A stretch of 64,000 nucleotides of DNA from Neoroseomonas alkaliterrae (lineage in GTDB: Bacteria; Pseudomonadota; Alphaproteobacteria; Acetobacterales; Acetobacteraceae): NCBI RefSeq assembly GCF_014199195.1, contig NZ_JACIJE010000006.1, forward strand, positions 226,320-290,319, given 5' to 3'. Below are positions 33,897 to 42,220 of the stretch, piece by piece. The notes under the pieces were generated by a model. It was given only the letters and a program-made list of their open reading frames with translations. It ran no database searches and had not been told where the DNA came from. A program made the translations under genes and the position numbers. Position 1 is the first letter of the stretch. Each line of letters opens with the position of its first letter.

Positions 33897-34775
33897 GTGA
33901 GCATTCCCTTCCTGAAGGACGACCCGCTGCCGGTGGGCGAGGTGCAGGAGGTCGCGCCCGGCGTGCGGCGCATCCTCTGCGGCAATCCGGGCCCCTTCAC
34001 CTTCCGCGGCACGAACACCTGGCTGATCGGCCGCGGCGGCTCGGTCGCCGTGCTCGACCCCGGGCCGGAGGATGCGGCGCACGCCGCGGCGATCCTGCGC
34101 GCGACCGCGGGCGAGCGCATCACGCATATCCTCGTCTCCCACACCCATCGCGACCATTCCCCGGGGGTGGCGGCGCTGCAGCGGGCGACCGGCGCGCCAT
34201 CCTTCGGCTTCGGCCCGCATCTCACGCCCCCGGACCAGGGCGGGGAGGGCGGCGACCACGCCTTCCGCCCCGATGCGACGCTGCCCGACGGCGCCGTGCT
34301 CGAAGGCGATGACTGGCGCCTCGCCGCCATCCACACGCCGGGGCATTGCGCGAACCATCTCTGCTTCGCGCTGGAGGGCACGGGCATCCTCTTCAGCGCC
34401 GACCATGTGATGTCCTGGTCCACCAGCGTGGTCAGCCCGCCGGATGGCGACATGGCGGCCTACATGGCCTCCCTCGCGCGGCTCGCGGCCCGCGACGATC
34501 GCCTTTTCCTGCCCGGGCACGGGCCGCCGCTGCCCGAGCCCGCGCCCTTCCTCGCCGCGCTCGCCGCCCACCGGCGCGAGCGGGAGGCGATGGTGCTCGA
34601 CGCGCTGCGCGCGGCGGGCCGGGCGACAGCGCGCGATCTCGTCGCGCCGGTCTATGGCCCGGCGCTCGACCCGCGGCTGGTGCCCGCGGCGGCGCGCAGC
34701 CTGCTCGCGCATCTGATCAAGCTCGGCGCGGAGGGGGCGGTGATGCGCGACGGCGAGGCGTGGGAAGCGCGCTAG
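33897..34775 (+). CDS. MBL-fold metallo-hydrolase
   Basis: A 292-residue metallo-beta-lactamase fold hydrolase with the dinuclear-zinc motif HTHRDH (SHTHRDHSPG), the later THTPGHCANH histidine block (IHTPGHCANHLCF), the Asp in FSADHVM and a final GHGPP. A C-terminal winged-helix-like domain follows, as in LACTB2-type thioesterases/nucleases. The GTG start at 33897 with GGAGG just upstream gives the N-terminus SIPFLKDD seen in this subfamily, and an ATG 27 bp earlier is possible. It is downstream of the exporters but separated by 64 bp. Confidence 0.83.
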   Translation: MSIPFLKDDPLPVGEVQEVAPGVRRILCGNPGPFTFRGTNTWLIGRGGSVAVLDPGPEDAAHAAAILRATAGERITHILVSHTHRDHSPGVAALQRATGAPSFGFGPHLTPPDQGGEGGDHAFRPDATLPDGAVLEGDDWRLAAIHTPGHCANHLCFALEGTGILFSADHVMSWSTSVVSPPDGDMAAYMASLARLAARDDRLFLPGHGPPLPEPAPFLAALAAHRREREAMVLDALRAAGRATARDLVAPVYGPALDPRLVPAAARSLLAHLIKLGAEGAVMRDGEAWEAR

Positions 34776-34786
34776 GGGGGGCGCCC

Positions 34787-34939
34787 TCACGCCCGGCGGG
34801 CGAGGTTCGCCCGGTCGGTCGCGATCGGCAGCGTCGTGGTGCAGGGCGCCGTCCAGTCGCGGAGGTCGGAGCGGCGGCTGAGCGCCTCGCGCACCGCCGT
34901 CTCGCTCTCCCCCCGCGGCAGTTTCCAACGCTCCCGCAT
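34787..34939 (-). CDS. small hypothetical protein (50 residues)
   Basis: An ATG-started ORF in the 258-bp gap between the MBL hydrolase and the GNAT gene, reading toward the MBL stop. The peptide begins with a basic RERWKLPRGESETAVREALSRR helix-like stretch and ends in an Arg-rich tail. There is no recognised family and no strong ribosome site, so this is a weak call. Confidence 0.28.
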   Translation of the reverse strand: MRERWKLPRGESETAVREALSRRSDLRDWTAPCTTTLPIATDRANLARRA

Positions 34940-35033
34940 CGCGCGGCCGGGCCGGCGCGTCGGGAGCAGGCTCGCGATCGCGCCCGGCGGGACGGCGTGC
35001 AGGACTTCCGGTGTTTGTCAGGTCCGGCGTGCG

Positions 35034-35498
35034 CTACAGCGAGGCCTCGGGATCGAGGCGGATGACATAGGAACGCCAGTCCGCCCGGCTCGCCACCCGC
35101 TCGTAGAGCGCGATCGCCCCGGCATCGCCCTCGGGCACGAACCAGCGCAGATGCGACCAGCCGCGCGCGCGCCCCAGCGCGGCCAGCGCCTCGATCATGC
35201 GCCGCGCGAGGCCCTGGCCGCGGCGGTCGGGCCTGACGAAGAGGTCGTCGAGCGCGCCGCAGCGCCGCGCGAAGACCGCCTCGGGCAGGTCGAAGACGAT
35301 GGCGAAGGCGAGGATGGCGTCCTCCTCCTCGGCCACCAGCACCTCCGCGCGCGGGTCGTCCGCGAGCAGTGCCGCGGCCTCGGCTCCGCGCGCGGGCCTG
35401 CTGCCGGCGAGCGTCGCGCGCATCTCCGCCGCATAGGTCTCGAGCAGCGGCGCGAGGCGGTGGCGCTCGGCCGGTGGCAGCATGCGGATGGCGGTCAT
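35034..35498 (-). CDS. GNAT family N-acetyltransferase
   Basis: A 154-residue acetyltransferase. The acetyl-CoA-binding segment LDDLFVRPDRRGQGLARRMIEAL contains the family R-x-x-G-x-G/A motif, followed by WFVPEGDAGAIALYERV, where the conserved Tyr probably serves as the general acid. The ATG at 35496-35498 gives the standard N-terminus; an in-frame start 39 bp upstream is less likely. It is monocistronic between the small ORF and the histone-like gene. The substrate is unknown. Confidence 0.85.
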   Translation of the reverse strand: MTAIRMLPPAERHRLAPLLETYAAEMRATLAGSRPARGAEAAALLADDPRAEVLVAEEEDAILAFAIVFDLPEAVFARRCGALDDLFVRPDRRGQGLARRMIEALAALGRARGWSHLRWFVPEGDAGAIALYERVASRADWRSYVIRLDPEASL

Positions 35499-35574
35499 CG
35501 CGTGTGGCCCTCGACGCGAAAAGGGCGCCGCCCGCATCGCGGACGGCGCCCCCTCGCCGGGATCGGCGCTGGTG

Positions 35575-36102
35575 TCAGCTCGCGGGCGTGTCGGTCGGCG
35601 CGGGAGCGGCCGCGGCGGCAGCCGCCGCGGCGCGCTTGGCAGCGCGGGTGGCGGCGGCCTTCTTCGCGGCCTCGACGCGCGCGGCGGACTTCACCACGGC
35701 CTTCTTCGCGGCCGGCTTCTTGGCGGCGGCCTTCTTCGGCGCGGCCTTCTTGGCGGCGGCCTTCTTCGGCGCGGCCTTCTTCGCGGCAGGCTTCTTGGCG
35801 GCGGCCTTCTTCGCGGCGGGCTTCTTCGCGGTGGCCTTCTTGGCGGCGGCCTTCTTCGGCGCGGCCTTCTTCGCGGCCGGCTTCTTGGCGGCGGTCTTCT
35901 TGGCAGCCGGCTTCTTCTTGGCGGCGGCCTTCTTCGCGGCGGGCTTCTTCGCCGCGGCCTTCTTCGCCGCCGGCTTCTTCGCCGCGGCCTTCTTCGCGGC
36001 GGGCTTGCGCTTCGCCGGCGCCTTCTTCTTGGCGGCGGCCATCGCCATGGGCTGGGCGCGCAGGCCTTCCTCGGTCTCGGTGGTCTCGATGATGTCCGTC
36101 AT
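35575..36102 (-). CDS. histone H1-like Lys/Ala-rich DNA-binding protein
   Basis: A 175-residue protein composed mostly of Lys, Ala and Pro. After a short acidic N-terminus ([12 protein letters not shown]), residues 28-133 consist of degenerate five- to ten-residue repeats of the AAKKPAAKK type, with variants such as APKK, TAKK and KKK. An Ala-rich tail closes the protein. This composition matches bacterial histone H1-like proteins (Hc1/Hc2, AlgP, eukaryotic H1 tails), which bind and compact DNA. The ATG 36100-36102 has GGAGA upstream. It has its own candidate promoter at 36548-36576, with a long leader. The repeats invite copy-number variation. Confidence 0.82.
   Translation of the reverse strand: MTDIIETTETEEGLRAQPMAMAAAKKKAPAKRKPAAKKAAAKKPAAKKAAAKKPAAKKAAAKKKPAAKKTAAKKPAAKKAAPKKAAAKKATAKKPAAKKAAAKKPAAKKAAPKKAAAKKAAPKKAAAKKPAAKKAVVKSAARVEAAKKAAATRAAKRAAAAAAAAAPAPTDTPAS
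35702..36030 (-). repeat. intragenic degenerate tandem repeats (Ala/Lys/Pro codons)
   Basis: The coding sequence of the histone-like gene is built of degenerate 15- and 30-bp units dominated by GCC, GCG and AAG codons (on the plus strand, runs of GCCTTCTT and GGCTTCTT). The unit order varies ([14 protein letters not shown]), which is the signature of repeated slippage or unequal exchange followed by drift. Confidence 0.8.
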
Positions 36103-36547
36103 GGTGAGTGGTGTCTCCGTGCGTTCCGGTGAGGGGAGGGCGGAGCGCATCCGCGCGCCGCTCGCCCAGGGGACAGCAGGACCGGGCGGGCCAGCCCGTG
36201 GCGCGCGGATCCCGTGGCGCGCTCCTTGGGCGTAAGGGCGTTCTCCGGATCGCGGCCGCCGGCCCGGCTTACGCGCGCGGCATATCCCCGTCGCGCGCTG
36301 CGTCCGGCGTCTCGGCCGCCGGGCGGCAGCATCGCGGCTGCTCGTCCTGGCGGTGCGGGATGGAAGGCGATGCTCGCCACCCGTCCCGAGAGTCCGCGGT
36401 CCATCGACCGTCCTTCCCTGCTGCGGCGGTCACCTGTCCCGATGCGTCGTCGGCTTCCGGTGCCAGACGATCCGGACTCTGTCGTGCGGAGCGTCGTGCC
36501 TGAGAGCGAGTCCGACGAATCGTGCAAGATGATTCGCGCAACGTCAC
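36103..36547 (-). other. long untranslated leader of the histone-like gene
   Basis: About 440 bp lie between the candidate promoter and the histone-like start codon, with no convincing ORF in either direction. Near the predicted transcript start, CGAATC (36516-36521) and GATTCG (36531-36536) form a 6-bp stem with a 9-nt loop. The rest is GC-rich with several shorter inverted repeats. It may be a structured 5' leader or contain a small RNA; neither can be shown here. Confidence 0.35.
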
Positions 36548-36576
36548 GCTATCTGCACGCGCATGTTCGGTGTCAA
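36548..36576 (-). promoter_or_regulatory. candidate sigma-70 promoter, leftward
   Basis: On the minus strand TTGACA (36571-36576, read as TGTCAA on plus) and GATAGC (36548-36553) are separated by exactly 17 bp. The -35 box is a perfect consensus and the -10 box keeps the A-T-A core. It lies beyond the prpC terminator hairpins and points at the histone-like gene. Confidence 0.55.
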
Positions 36577-36667
36577 CAGAATCCGCACATGCACGCGCGC
36601 AAAATGCGCGCGGCCTTCATCGCGATGCGTCGGGTGTGGCGCGCGTGTCGCGTCGGCGCTCGGCGCG

Positions 36668-36724
36668 GCGCGGTGCTCTGCACCGCGCGATGCCTTCCCG
36701 CCGCGCGCGAATGCGGCGGGAAGG
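36668..36724 (-). terminator. tandem hairpins downstream of prpC
   Basis: Just beyond the prpC stop (36733) are two perfect inverted repeats: CCTTCCCGCCGC (36693-36704) with GCGGCGGGAAGG (36713-36724), a 12-bp stem with an 8-nt loop, and GCGCGGTGC (36668-36676) with GCACCGCGC (36680-36688), a 9-bp stem with a 3-nt loop. No T-run follows, but the position and strength fit a terminator. Confidence 0.6.
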
Positions 36725-36732
36725 TGGCGGCT

Positions 36733-37866
36733 TCAGCCGCGCTCGGCGAGCGGCACCACCGGCCGCTGCTCGACCCCGGTGTAGCGCGAGAGCGGGCGGA
36801 TCAGCCGGTTGTCCGCCGCCTGCTCGAGCACATGCGCCGCCCAGCCGGTGATGCGCGAGCAGACGAAGATCGGCGTGAAGAGCGGGATGTCGAAGCCCAT
36901 CAGGTAGTAGGCGGGCCCGGCCGGGAAATCGAGGTTGGGGTGGATGTTCTTCTTCTCGAGCATCACCCGCGCCAGCACGGCGGAGGTGTTCATCCACCGC
37001 TTGTCGCCCACCACCTCGGCCATGATCTCGGCGTACTTCTTCATGGTGGGGACGCGGCTGTCGCCGGTCTTGTAGACCCGGTGGCCGAAGCCCATGACCA
37101 GCGCCTTGTGGTCGAACTTGTCCTGGATCCAGGCCTCGGCCGCCTCGGGGGAGGGGATCTCCTTCAGCATGTGCATCACCGCCTCGTTGGCGCCGCCGTG
37201 CAGCGGGCCCTTGAGCGCGGCGATCGCCCCGGTGATCGCCCCGTGCATGTCCGCCATGGTCGAGGTGATGGTCCGGGCGGTGAAGGTCGAGGCGTTGAAG
37301 GTGTGCTCGGCGTAGAGGATCATCGAGACGTCGAAGGCCTTGATGACCTCCTTCTGCGGCACCTTCCCGAAGACCATGTGGAAGAAGTTCTCGCAGAAGG
37401 GCAGCGCCGGGTCCGGCGCGATGGGCTCGAGCCCCTTGGACAGCCGGTTCGAGGCGGCGACCGCGGTCGGGATCTTGGCCAGCAGCCGCATCGCCTTGCG
37501 CCGCTGGGCCGCGTCCGAGATGTCGGCCGTCTCGGGATCCTCCATCCCCATGAAGGAGACGGCGGTGCGGATCATGTCCATCGGGTGCGCCTCCCTCGGG
37601 AACTCGCGCAACACGCGCAGCAGCGCCGGGCTCAGCGCCCGGTTCGCCTTCTCCTCGGCCTGGAAGGCGGCGAGCTGCGCGCGGTTCGGCAGCTCCCCGT
37701 TCCACAGCAGGTAGGCGGTCTCGTCGAAGGAGGCGTTCTCGCACAGGTCCTGCACGGCATAGCCGCGATAGGTCAAGGAGTTGGTCTCCGGCATGACCTT
37801 CGAGACCGCCGAATCGTCCGCATAGACGCCGACCAGTCCCTTCCGGACTTCGATCGCTTCGCTCAT
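36733..37866 (-). CDS. prpC: citrate/2-methylcitrate synthase
   Basis: A 377-residue citrate synthase-fold enzyme condensing oxaloacetate with propionyl-CoA or acetyl-CoA. Catalytic residues are in the PLHGGANEAVM and MGFGHRVYK blocks (both active-site His). The aspartate that abstracts the alpha proton is in LDFPAGPAYYLMG. The 377-residue length and the adjacent prpD (69 bp upstream) favour 2-methylcitrate synthase of the methylcitrate cycle over the housekeeping GltA (about 430 residues). No methylisocitrate lyase (prpB) is in this window. The gene is followed by tandem terminator hairpins. Confidence 0.85.
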   Translation of the reverse strand: MSEAIEVRKGLVGVYADDSAVSKVMPETNSLTYRGYAVQDLCENASFDETAYLLWNGELPNRAQLAAFQAEEKANRALSPALLRVLREFPREAHPMDMIRTAVSFMGMEDPETADISDAAQRRKAMRLLAKIPTAVAASNRLSKGLEPIAPDPALPFCENFFHMVFGKVPQKEVIKAFDVSMILYAEHTFNASTFTARTITSTMADMHGAITGAIAALKGPLHGGANEAVMHMLKEIPSPEAAEAWIQDKFDHKALVMGFGHRVYKTGDSRVPTMKKYAEIMAEVVGDKRWMNTSAVLARVMLEKKNIHPNLDFPAGPAYYLMGFDIPLFTPIFVCSRITGWAAHVLEQAADNRLIRPLSRYTGVEQRPVVPLAERG

Positions 37867-37935
37867 GGCTTTCCTCGCTCTTGCGTGTCGGGGCGGCGGG
37901 CGCGCCCGGCCGGGGCGCCCGCCGCCGGTCCTTGA

Positions 37936-39462
37936 TCAGAAGATGCCGGGCTTGCTCTCGAGCAGCGCGCCCGCCGGCAGCGCGACGTTGAGCGCGCCGA
38001 GCTCGCCCGCCTTCAGCCGCGGCAGGTCCTGCACCACCTCGAGGAAGCGGTTCGCCTCCCGCGCCGAGAGGATGCCCTCGGTCAGGGTGCGGAACTTCTG
38101 GATGTACTGCGGCCGGGCGAAGGGGCGGGCGCCGTTCGGATGGGCGTTGGCCACACCCAGCTCATCCACCAGCTTCCGCCCGTCCTTGAACAGGATCTCG
38201 ACCCGCCCGCCGAAGGCGAGCTCGTCGGGGTCCTTCGAGTGGTACTTGCGGGTCCACTCGGGGTCTTCCTTCGTCTCGATCTTGTGCCAGAGGCGGACGG
38301 TGTCCGGCCGCCCGGCGCGCTTGGGCGCGTAGCTGTCCACGTGGTGCCAGCGCCCGTCCTGCAGGGCGACGGCGAAGATGTACATGATGGAGTGATCGAG
38401 CGTCTCGCGGCTGGCCTTGGGGTCCATCTTCTGGGGGTCGTTCGCCCCCGTCCCGATCACGTAGTGGGTGTGGTGGGAGGTGTGGATGGTGATCTTCTCG
38501 ATGTCCTCGAAATCCGTGATGTGCTCGCGCATGCGGAAGGCGAGGTCGATCAGCGCCTGGGACTGGTACTCGGCCGAGTGCTCCTTGGTGTAGGTCGCCA
38601 TGATGGCGCGCTTGGGCTCGCCGGGCTCGGGCAGGGGCACGTGGTAGTAGACCGGGCCATAGACGTCCTGGCGGTTCGAGCGCCCGGCCAGCACCCAGGC
38701 GATGACGCTGTCCTCGCCCTCATAGATGGGCGAGGGCGCGCCCTCGCCGCGCATGCAGCGGTCCACCGCCTCGACCGCGAGCTTGCCGGCATGGGCCGGG
38801 GCGAAGGCCTTCCAGGAGGAGATCTCCCCCTTGCGGGACTGGCGGAAGGAGATCGAGGTGTGCAGCGCCTGCTGGATGGACTGGTAGATCACCTCCTGCC
38901 TCAGCCCGAGCAGGGTGCCGATGCCCGCCGCCGCGGCCGGGCAGAGATGGGCGATGTGGTCCACCTTGTGCTCGTGCAGGCAGATGGCGCGCACCAGGTC
39001 CACGTGCAGCTCGTAGCCGGTGGCGATGCCGCGGATGAGGTCGCGCCCCGACTTCCCCATCGCCTGCGCCACCGCGAGGATCGGCGGGATGTTGTCCCCG
39101 GGGTGGGAGTAGTCTGCGGCGAGGAAGGTGTCGTGCATGTCGAGCTCGCGCACCGCCGTCCCGTTCGCCCAGGCCGCCCATTCGGGGGAGACGGTGGTGC
39201 CGGAGCGCACGCCGAAGACCTGCGCGCCGCGCTCCTTCTTCGCGTGGCCGAGCGCCATGCCGCGCGCCGAGACGACGGGGCGGCGGTTGATGGCGGCGAT
39301 GGCGACCGAGGCGTTGTCGATGATCCGGTTGATGATCATCTCCTGCACGTCGCGCTCGACGCCCACCTTGTCCACGGCGACCCCGGCCATCTTCCAGGCG
39401 AGCTGCTCCTCGCGCGGCAGCAGCGCCTTGGAGGGGTGGACTTTCACGGGATGGAGTTTCAT
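37936..39462 (-). CDS. prpD: 2-methylcitrate dehydratase (MmgE/PrpD family)
   Basis: A 508-residue MmgE/PrpD protein that dehydrates 2-methylcitrate to 2-methyl-cis-aconitate, without an iron-sulfur cluster. Family blocks are [49 protein letters not shown] and [18 protein letters not shown]. The ATG 39460-39462 follows GGGGAGA. It is transcribed with prpC and is divergent from a LysR regulator 106 bp away, whose candidate operator lies between the two genes. Confidence 0.88.
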   Translation of the reverse strand: MKLHPVKVHPSKALLPREEQLAWKMAGVAVDKVGVERDVQEMIINRIIDNASVAIAAINRRPVVSARGMALGHAKKERGAQVFGVRSGTTVSPEWAAWANGTAVRELDMHDTFLAADYSHPGDNIPPILAVAQAMGKSGRDLIRGIATGYELHVDLVRAICLHEHKVDHIAHLCPAAAAGIGTLLGLRQEVIYQSIQQALHTSISFRQSRKGEISSWKAFAPAHAGKLAVEAVDRCMRGEGAPSPIYEGEDSVIAWVLAGRSNRQDVYGPVYYHVPLPEPGEPKRAIMATYTKEHSAEYQSQALIDLAFRMREHITDFEDIEKITIHTSHHTHYVIGTGANDPQKMDPKASRETLDHSIMYIFAVALQDGRWHHVDSYAPKRAGRPDTVRLWHKIETKEDPEWTRKYHSKDPDELAFGGRVEILFKDGRKLVDELGVANAHPNGARPFARPQYIQKFRTLTEGILSAREANRFLEVVQDLPRLKAGELGALNVALPAGALLESKPGIF

Positions 39463-39519
39463 CGGCGTTCTCCCCGGTTGCATGGATCGGTGGCGCGCTT
39501 TGTGCGCCTGGATCGCCTG

Positions 39520-39534
39520 ATCGTCCAATCCGAT
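39520..39534. promoter_or_regulatory. candidate LysR-type operator (ATC-N9-GAT)
   Basis: ATCG at 39520-39523 and CGAT at 39531-39534 form an interrupted palindrome fitting the LysR T-N11-A consensus. It lies 34 bp before the lysR start and 57 bp before the prpD start, so it could serve both divergent promoters. A GATC pair (39511-39514 and 39519-39522) overlaps its edge. Confidence 0.45.
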
Positions 39535-39568
39535 TGACCGCGCGGCGGGATAGGTTTTCCGTATCGCG

Positions 39569-40471
39569 ATGGATTTCCGCCTGGTGCGCCGCCTCGGGCA
39601 TTTCCTGGCCGTCGCCGAGGAAGGGCATTTCGGCCGCGCCGCCGCGCGGCTGGGCATCTCCCAGCCGCCGCTGACCGCGCAGATCCAGGCGCTGGAGCGC
39701 GAACTCGGCGTGCGGCTGCTCGAGCGCACCGGCAAGGGCGCGCGGCCCACGCGCGAGGGCGAGGCGCTGCTGCCGCTGGCCCGCCGCATCGCCGGCCATG
39801 CGGCGGATCTCGAATCGCTCGCGCGCGAATTGCGCGCCGGGCGCTCGGCGCCGGTCGCGCTCGCCTGCGTCACCTCGGCGCTGTTCGACTACCTGCCGCC
39901 GCTGGTCCGCGCGATGCAGGCTGCGCGCCCCGAGGCGGCGATCGGCGTGCGCGAGATGGACACCGCCGATGCGATGGAGGCGCTCAGGCGCGGCGAGGTG
40001 GACCTCGCCTTGCTGCGCGCCGACCGGGAGGTGCCGCCGATCCGCCTCCGCCCGCTCGGTGAGGATCGCCTGGTCGCGGCCCTGCCCGAGGGGCACCCGC
40101 TGCTCGGCGGGCCGGACCCGCTGCCGCTCGCGCTGCTGGCCGAGGCGCCGATGCTCGTGCTGCCGCGCGCGATCAGCCCCGCCTATTCGGATGCGATGAC
40201 CGCCGCCTGCCGCGCCGCGGGCTTCGCACCCCATGCGGTGCGGGAGGTCGGCTCGGCGATGGCGCAGCTCGGCTTCGTCGCGGCGGGGCTGGGTGTCGCG
40301 CTGGTTTCCGAGGGCATGGCGCGGCTGAAGCCGCCGGGCGTGGCCTTCCGCGTCCTCGCCGGGCCGGTGCGCGGCGTCGGCGTGGCGCTCGCCTGGAACG
40401 CGGAGCGCGAGAGCGAGGCGACGCGGCTTGCCATCGGCATCGCCGAGGCGCGCTTCCCGCCCGCGCGCTGA
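39569..40471 (+). CDS. LysR family transcriptional regulator
   Basis: A 300-residue LysR regulator. The N-terminal helix-turn-helix (residues about 6-65) has [41 protein letters not shown], the standard LysR pattern. The C-terminal effector domain shows the [20 protein letters not shown] start and the [17 protein letters not shown] strand. It is divergent from prpD-prpC, so it probably controls the methylcitrate genes and itself, perhaps sensing a propionate-derived acid. The downstream hydantoinase gene, 80 bp away, is a second possible target. Confidence 0.9.
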   Translation: MDFRLVRRLGHFLAVAEEGHFGRAAARLGISQPPLTAQIQALERELGVRLLERTGKGARPTREGEALLPLARRIAGHAADLESLARELRAGRSAPVALACVTSALFDYLPPLVRAMQAARPEAAIGVREMDTADAMEALRRGEVDLALLRADREVPPIRLRPLGEDRLVAALPEGHPLLGGPDPLPLALLAEAPMLVLPRAISPAYSDAMTAACRAAGFAPHAVREVGSAMAQLGFVAAGLGVALVSEGMARLKPPGVAFRVLAGPVRGVGVALAWNAERESEATRLAIGIAEARFPPAR

Positions 40472-40551
40472 TGCTCGCAGCCCCGGGGCGGGGTGGGCAG
40501 GCCAGGGGCGCGGCGGTAGGGTCGGCGCCGAACCACCCGGGAGATGCCCGC

Positions 40552-41943
40552 ATGTCCGACGCCGCCCCCTTCGACCGCGTCATCCGCGGCGACATCGTGC
40601 TGACAGACCGCGTGCTGCGCGACGGCTATGTCGCCATCCGCGGCGAGACGATCGCCGCGATCGGGGAGGGGATCAGCCCGCCGGCGAAGGATGTGGTGGA
40701 CCATTCGGGCAAGTATGTCCTGCCCGGCCTAGTGGACGGGCACATGCACACCTCCTCCGCCCGCGGCTGGCCGGGGATCAGGGGCGCGTCCATGTCGGCC
40801 GCGGCGGGCGGTGTCACCACCTGCGTGGACATGCCCTACGACGTGCCGCGGCCGGTGACCGATGCCGCGATCCTGGCCGAGAAGATCGCGGTGGTGAACG
40901 CCACCGCCCATGTGGACCTCGCGCTCTACGGCACCATCACCAAGACCGGCGGCGTGGACGCCATCGCAGGCCTCGCCGAGGCCGGGGTCTGCTCCTTCAA
41001 GCTCTCTACATATGAGTATGACCCGGTGCGCTTCCCGCGCATCGACCACCCGACCATGGTCGCCGCCTTCCGGGAGATCGCCAAGACCGGCCTGATGGTC
41101 GCCGTCCACAACGAGGACCAGGAGATCGTCGTCCGCCTGACGGAGGAGGCGAAGGCCGCGGGCAACACCAGCCCGATCTGGCATTGCCGCACCCGCCCCC
41201 CGCTCTGCGAGACCATGGCGGATCTCGAGATCTTCGAGATCGGCCTCGAGACGGGCGCGCATGTGCACATCGCCCATTCGTCGCTCGCCCGCGGCTTCGA
41301 GATCGCGGAGGTGTTCCGCAGGATGGGCGGCAAGGCCTCCGGCGAGGCCTGCATCCAGTATCTCTGCATGACCGAGGAGGACATCATCCGCCTGGAAGGC
41401 TTCGGGAAATGCAACCCGCCCTTCCGCACCCATGAGGAAGTGGCGCGGATGTGGGAGGCGCTCGCCGCCGGGCAGGTCGCCTATGTCTCGACCGACCACG
41501 CGCCCTGGCCGCGCGACCGCAAGACCTACAGCGGGGACATCTTCGCCGTCGGCGCGGGCCTGACCGGCCTGCAGTCCTTCGCGCCGCTGATGTACACGCT
41601 GCTCTCCGAACGTTCCCTGCCGGTGACGCTGATGGCGAAGTACTGCGCCGAGCGTCCGGCGAAGTTCCACGGCCTCTTTCCGAAGAAGGGCGCCATCCGC
41701 ATCGGCGCCGATGCCGACTTCGTGGTGCTCGAGACCGGCGAGTTCACCTTCGATGCGCGCGACATCCGCGACGAGGAGGACGCGAAATGGTCCCCCTATG
41801 ACGGGCGGCGCATGGCCGCGCGCGTGGCGGCGACCTGGCTGCGCGGCACCTGCATCTGGGACGGGCAGACCGTGCTCGCGAAGCCGGGGACGGGCCGTTT
41901 CGTGCCGCGGCAGCACAACGGGACCTATGTCGGGGAAGAATAA
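40552..41943 (+). CDS. hydantoinase/dihydropyrimidinase/allantoinase-like amidohydrolase
   Basis: A 463-residue cyclic amidohydrolase that opens hydantoin, dihydropyrimidine or allantoin rings. Metal ligands are H64 and H66 (DGHMHT), the carbamylated K150 (CSFKLST), H186 (VAVHNEDQ), a His in HIAHSS and the Asp in STDHAP. The C-terminal strands close the barrel. Its neighbours, two D-carbamoylases and a hydantoin racemase-type protein, support a hydantoinase role. The sequence resembles allantoinase in length and in the CVDMPYD segment, so allantoin cannot be excluded. The ATG at 40552 has GGGAG upstream. The next small gene overlaps its end by 17 bp. Confidence 0.85.
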   Translation: MSDAAPFDRVIRGDIVLTDRVLRDGYVAIRGETIAAIGEGISPPAKDVVDHSGKYVLPGLVDGHMHTSSARGWPGIRGASMSAAAGGVTTCVDMPYDVPRPVTDAAILAEKIAVVNATAHVDLALYGTITKTGGVDAIAGLAEAGVCSFKLSTYEYDPVRFPRIDHPTMVAAFREIAKTGLMVAVHNEDQEIVVRLTEEAKAAGNTSPIWHCRTRPPLCETMADLEIFEIGLETGAHVHIAHSSLARGFEIAEVFRRMGGKASGEACIQYLCMTEEDIIRLEGFGKCNPPFRTHEEVARMWEALAAGQVAYVSTDHAPWPRDRKTYSGDIFAVGAGLTGLQSFAPLMYTLLSERSLPVTLMAKYCAERPAKFHGLFPKKGAIRIGADADFVVLETGEFTFDARDIRDEEDAKWSPYDGRRMAARVAATWLRGTCIWDGQTVLAKPGTGRFVPRQHNGTYVGEE

Positions 41944-42220
41944 CGCGCGCCCGCCGCGCCACTGGATCAAGCGCCCGCCGCGCCCCTCGCGCGCGGGCAA
42001 CGCTCCGCCGCCGCGGCAGAAGCCCGGCATCTGGCATGCCGCGCTCGCGGTCTGCGCGGGGCTGCTGCTCGGGCTGCTCGGCGCCAGCCTCGCCGCGCGG
42101 GCCGGTGCGCCGGAGGGCGTGCCGGGCCTCGCCGCCGGCATCGGGATCTGCCTCGGCGCCGTGCTGGTCTGGCGCGGCTTCGGCGGAACGCGTCAGGACG
42201 TCAGGGACCTGTTCACATGA
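41927..42220 (+). CDS. small two-helix membrane protein
   Basis: A 97-residue protein with a basic Pro/Arg-rich N-terminus (RPPRHWIKRPPRPSRAG) and two hydrophobic segments: LAVCAGLLLGLLGASLAARA and LAAGIGICLGAVLVWRGF. It overlaps the hydantoinase gene by 17 bp and its stop overlaps the next D-carbamoylase start (ATGA). It is therefore wedged between the two hydrolases and probably co-translated with them. No family was recognised. A membrane role with the two enzymes is a guess. Confidence 0.68.
   Translation: MSGKNNARPPRHWIKRPPRPSRAGNAPPPRQKPGIWHAALAVCAGLLLGLLGASLAARAGAPEGVPGLAAGIGICLGAVLVWRGFGGTRQDVRDLFT

Noticed and set aside
35702..36030. Tandem repeats as a CRISPR array
   Set aside because: The repeats are in frame, degenerate and without unique spacers; they encode Lys/Ala/Pro repeats.
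36269..36547. 92-codon open frame in the leader of the histone-like gene
   Set aside because: It starts just after the candidate promoter, but there is no ribosome site, composition is Arg/Ser/Ala-rich and no domain is visible, so it was treated as leader.
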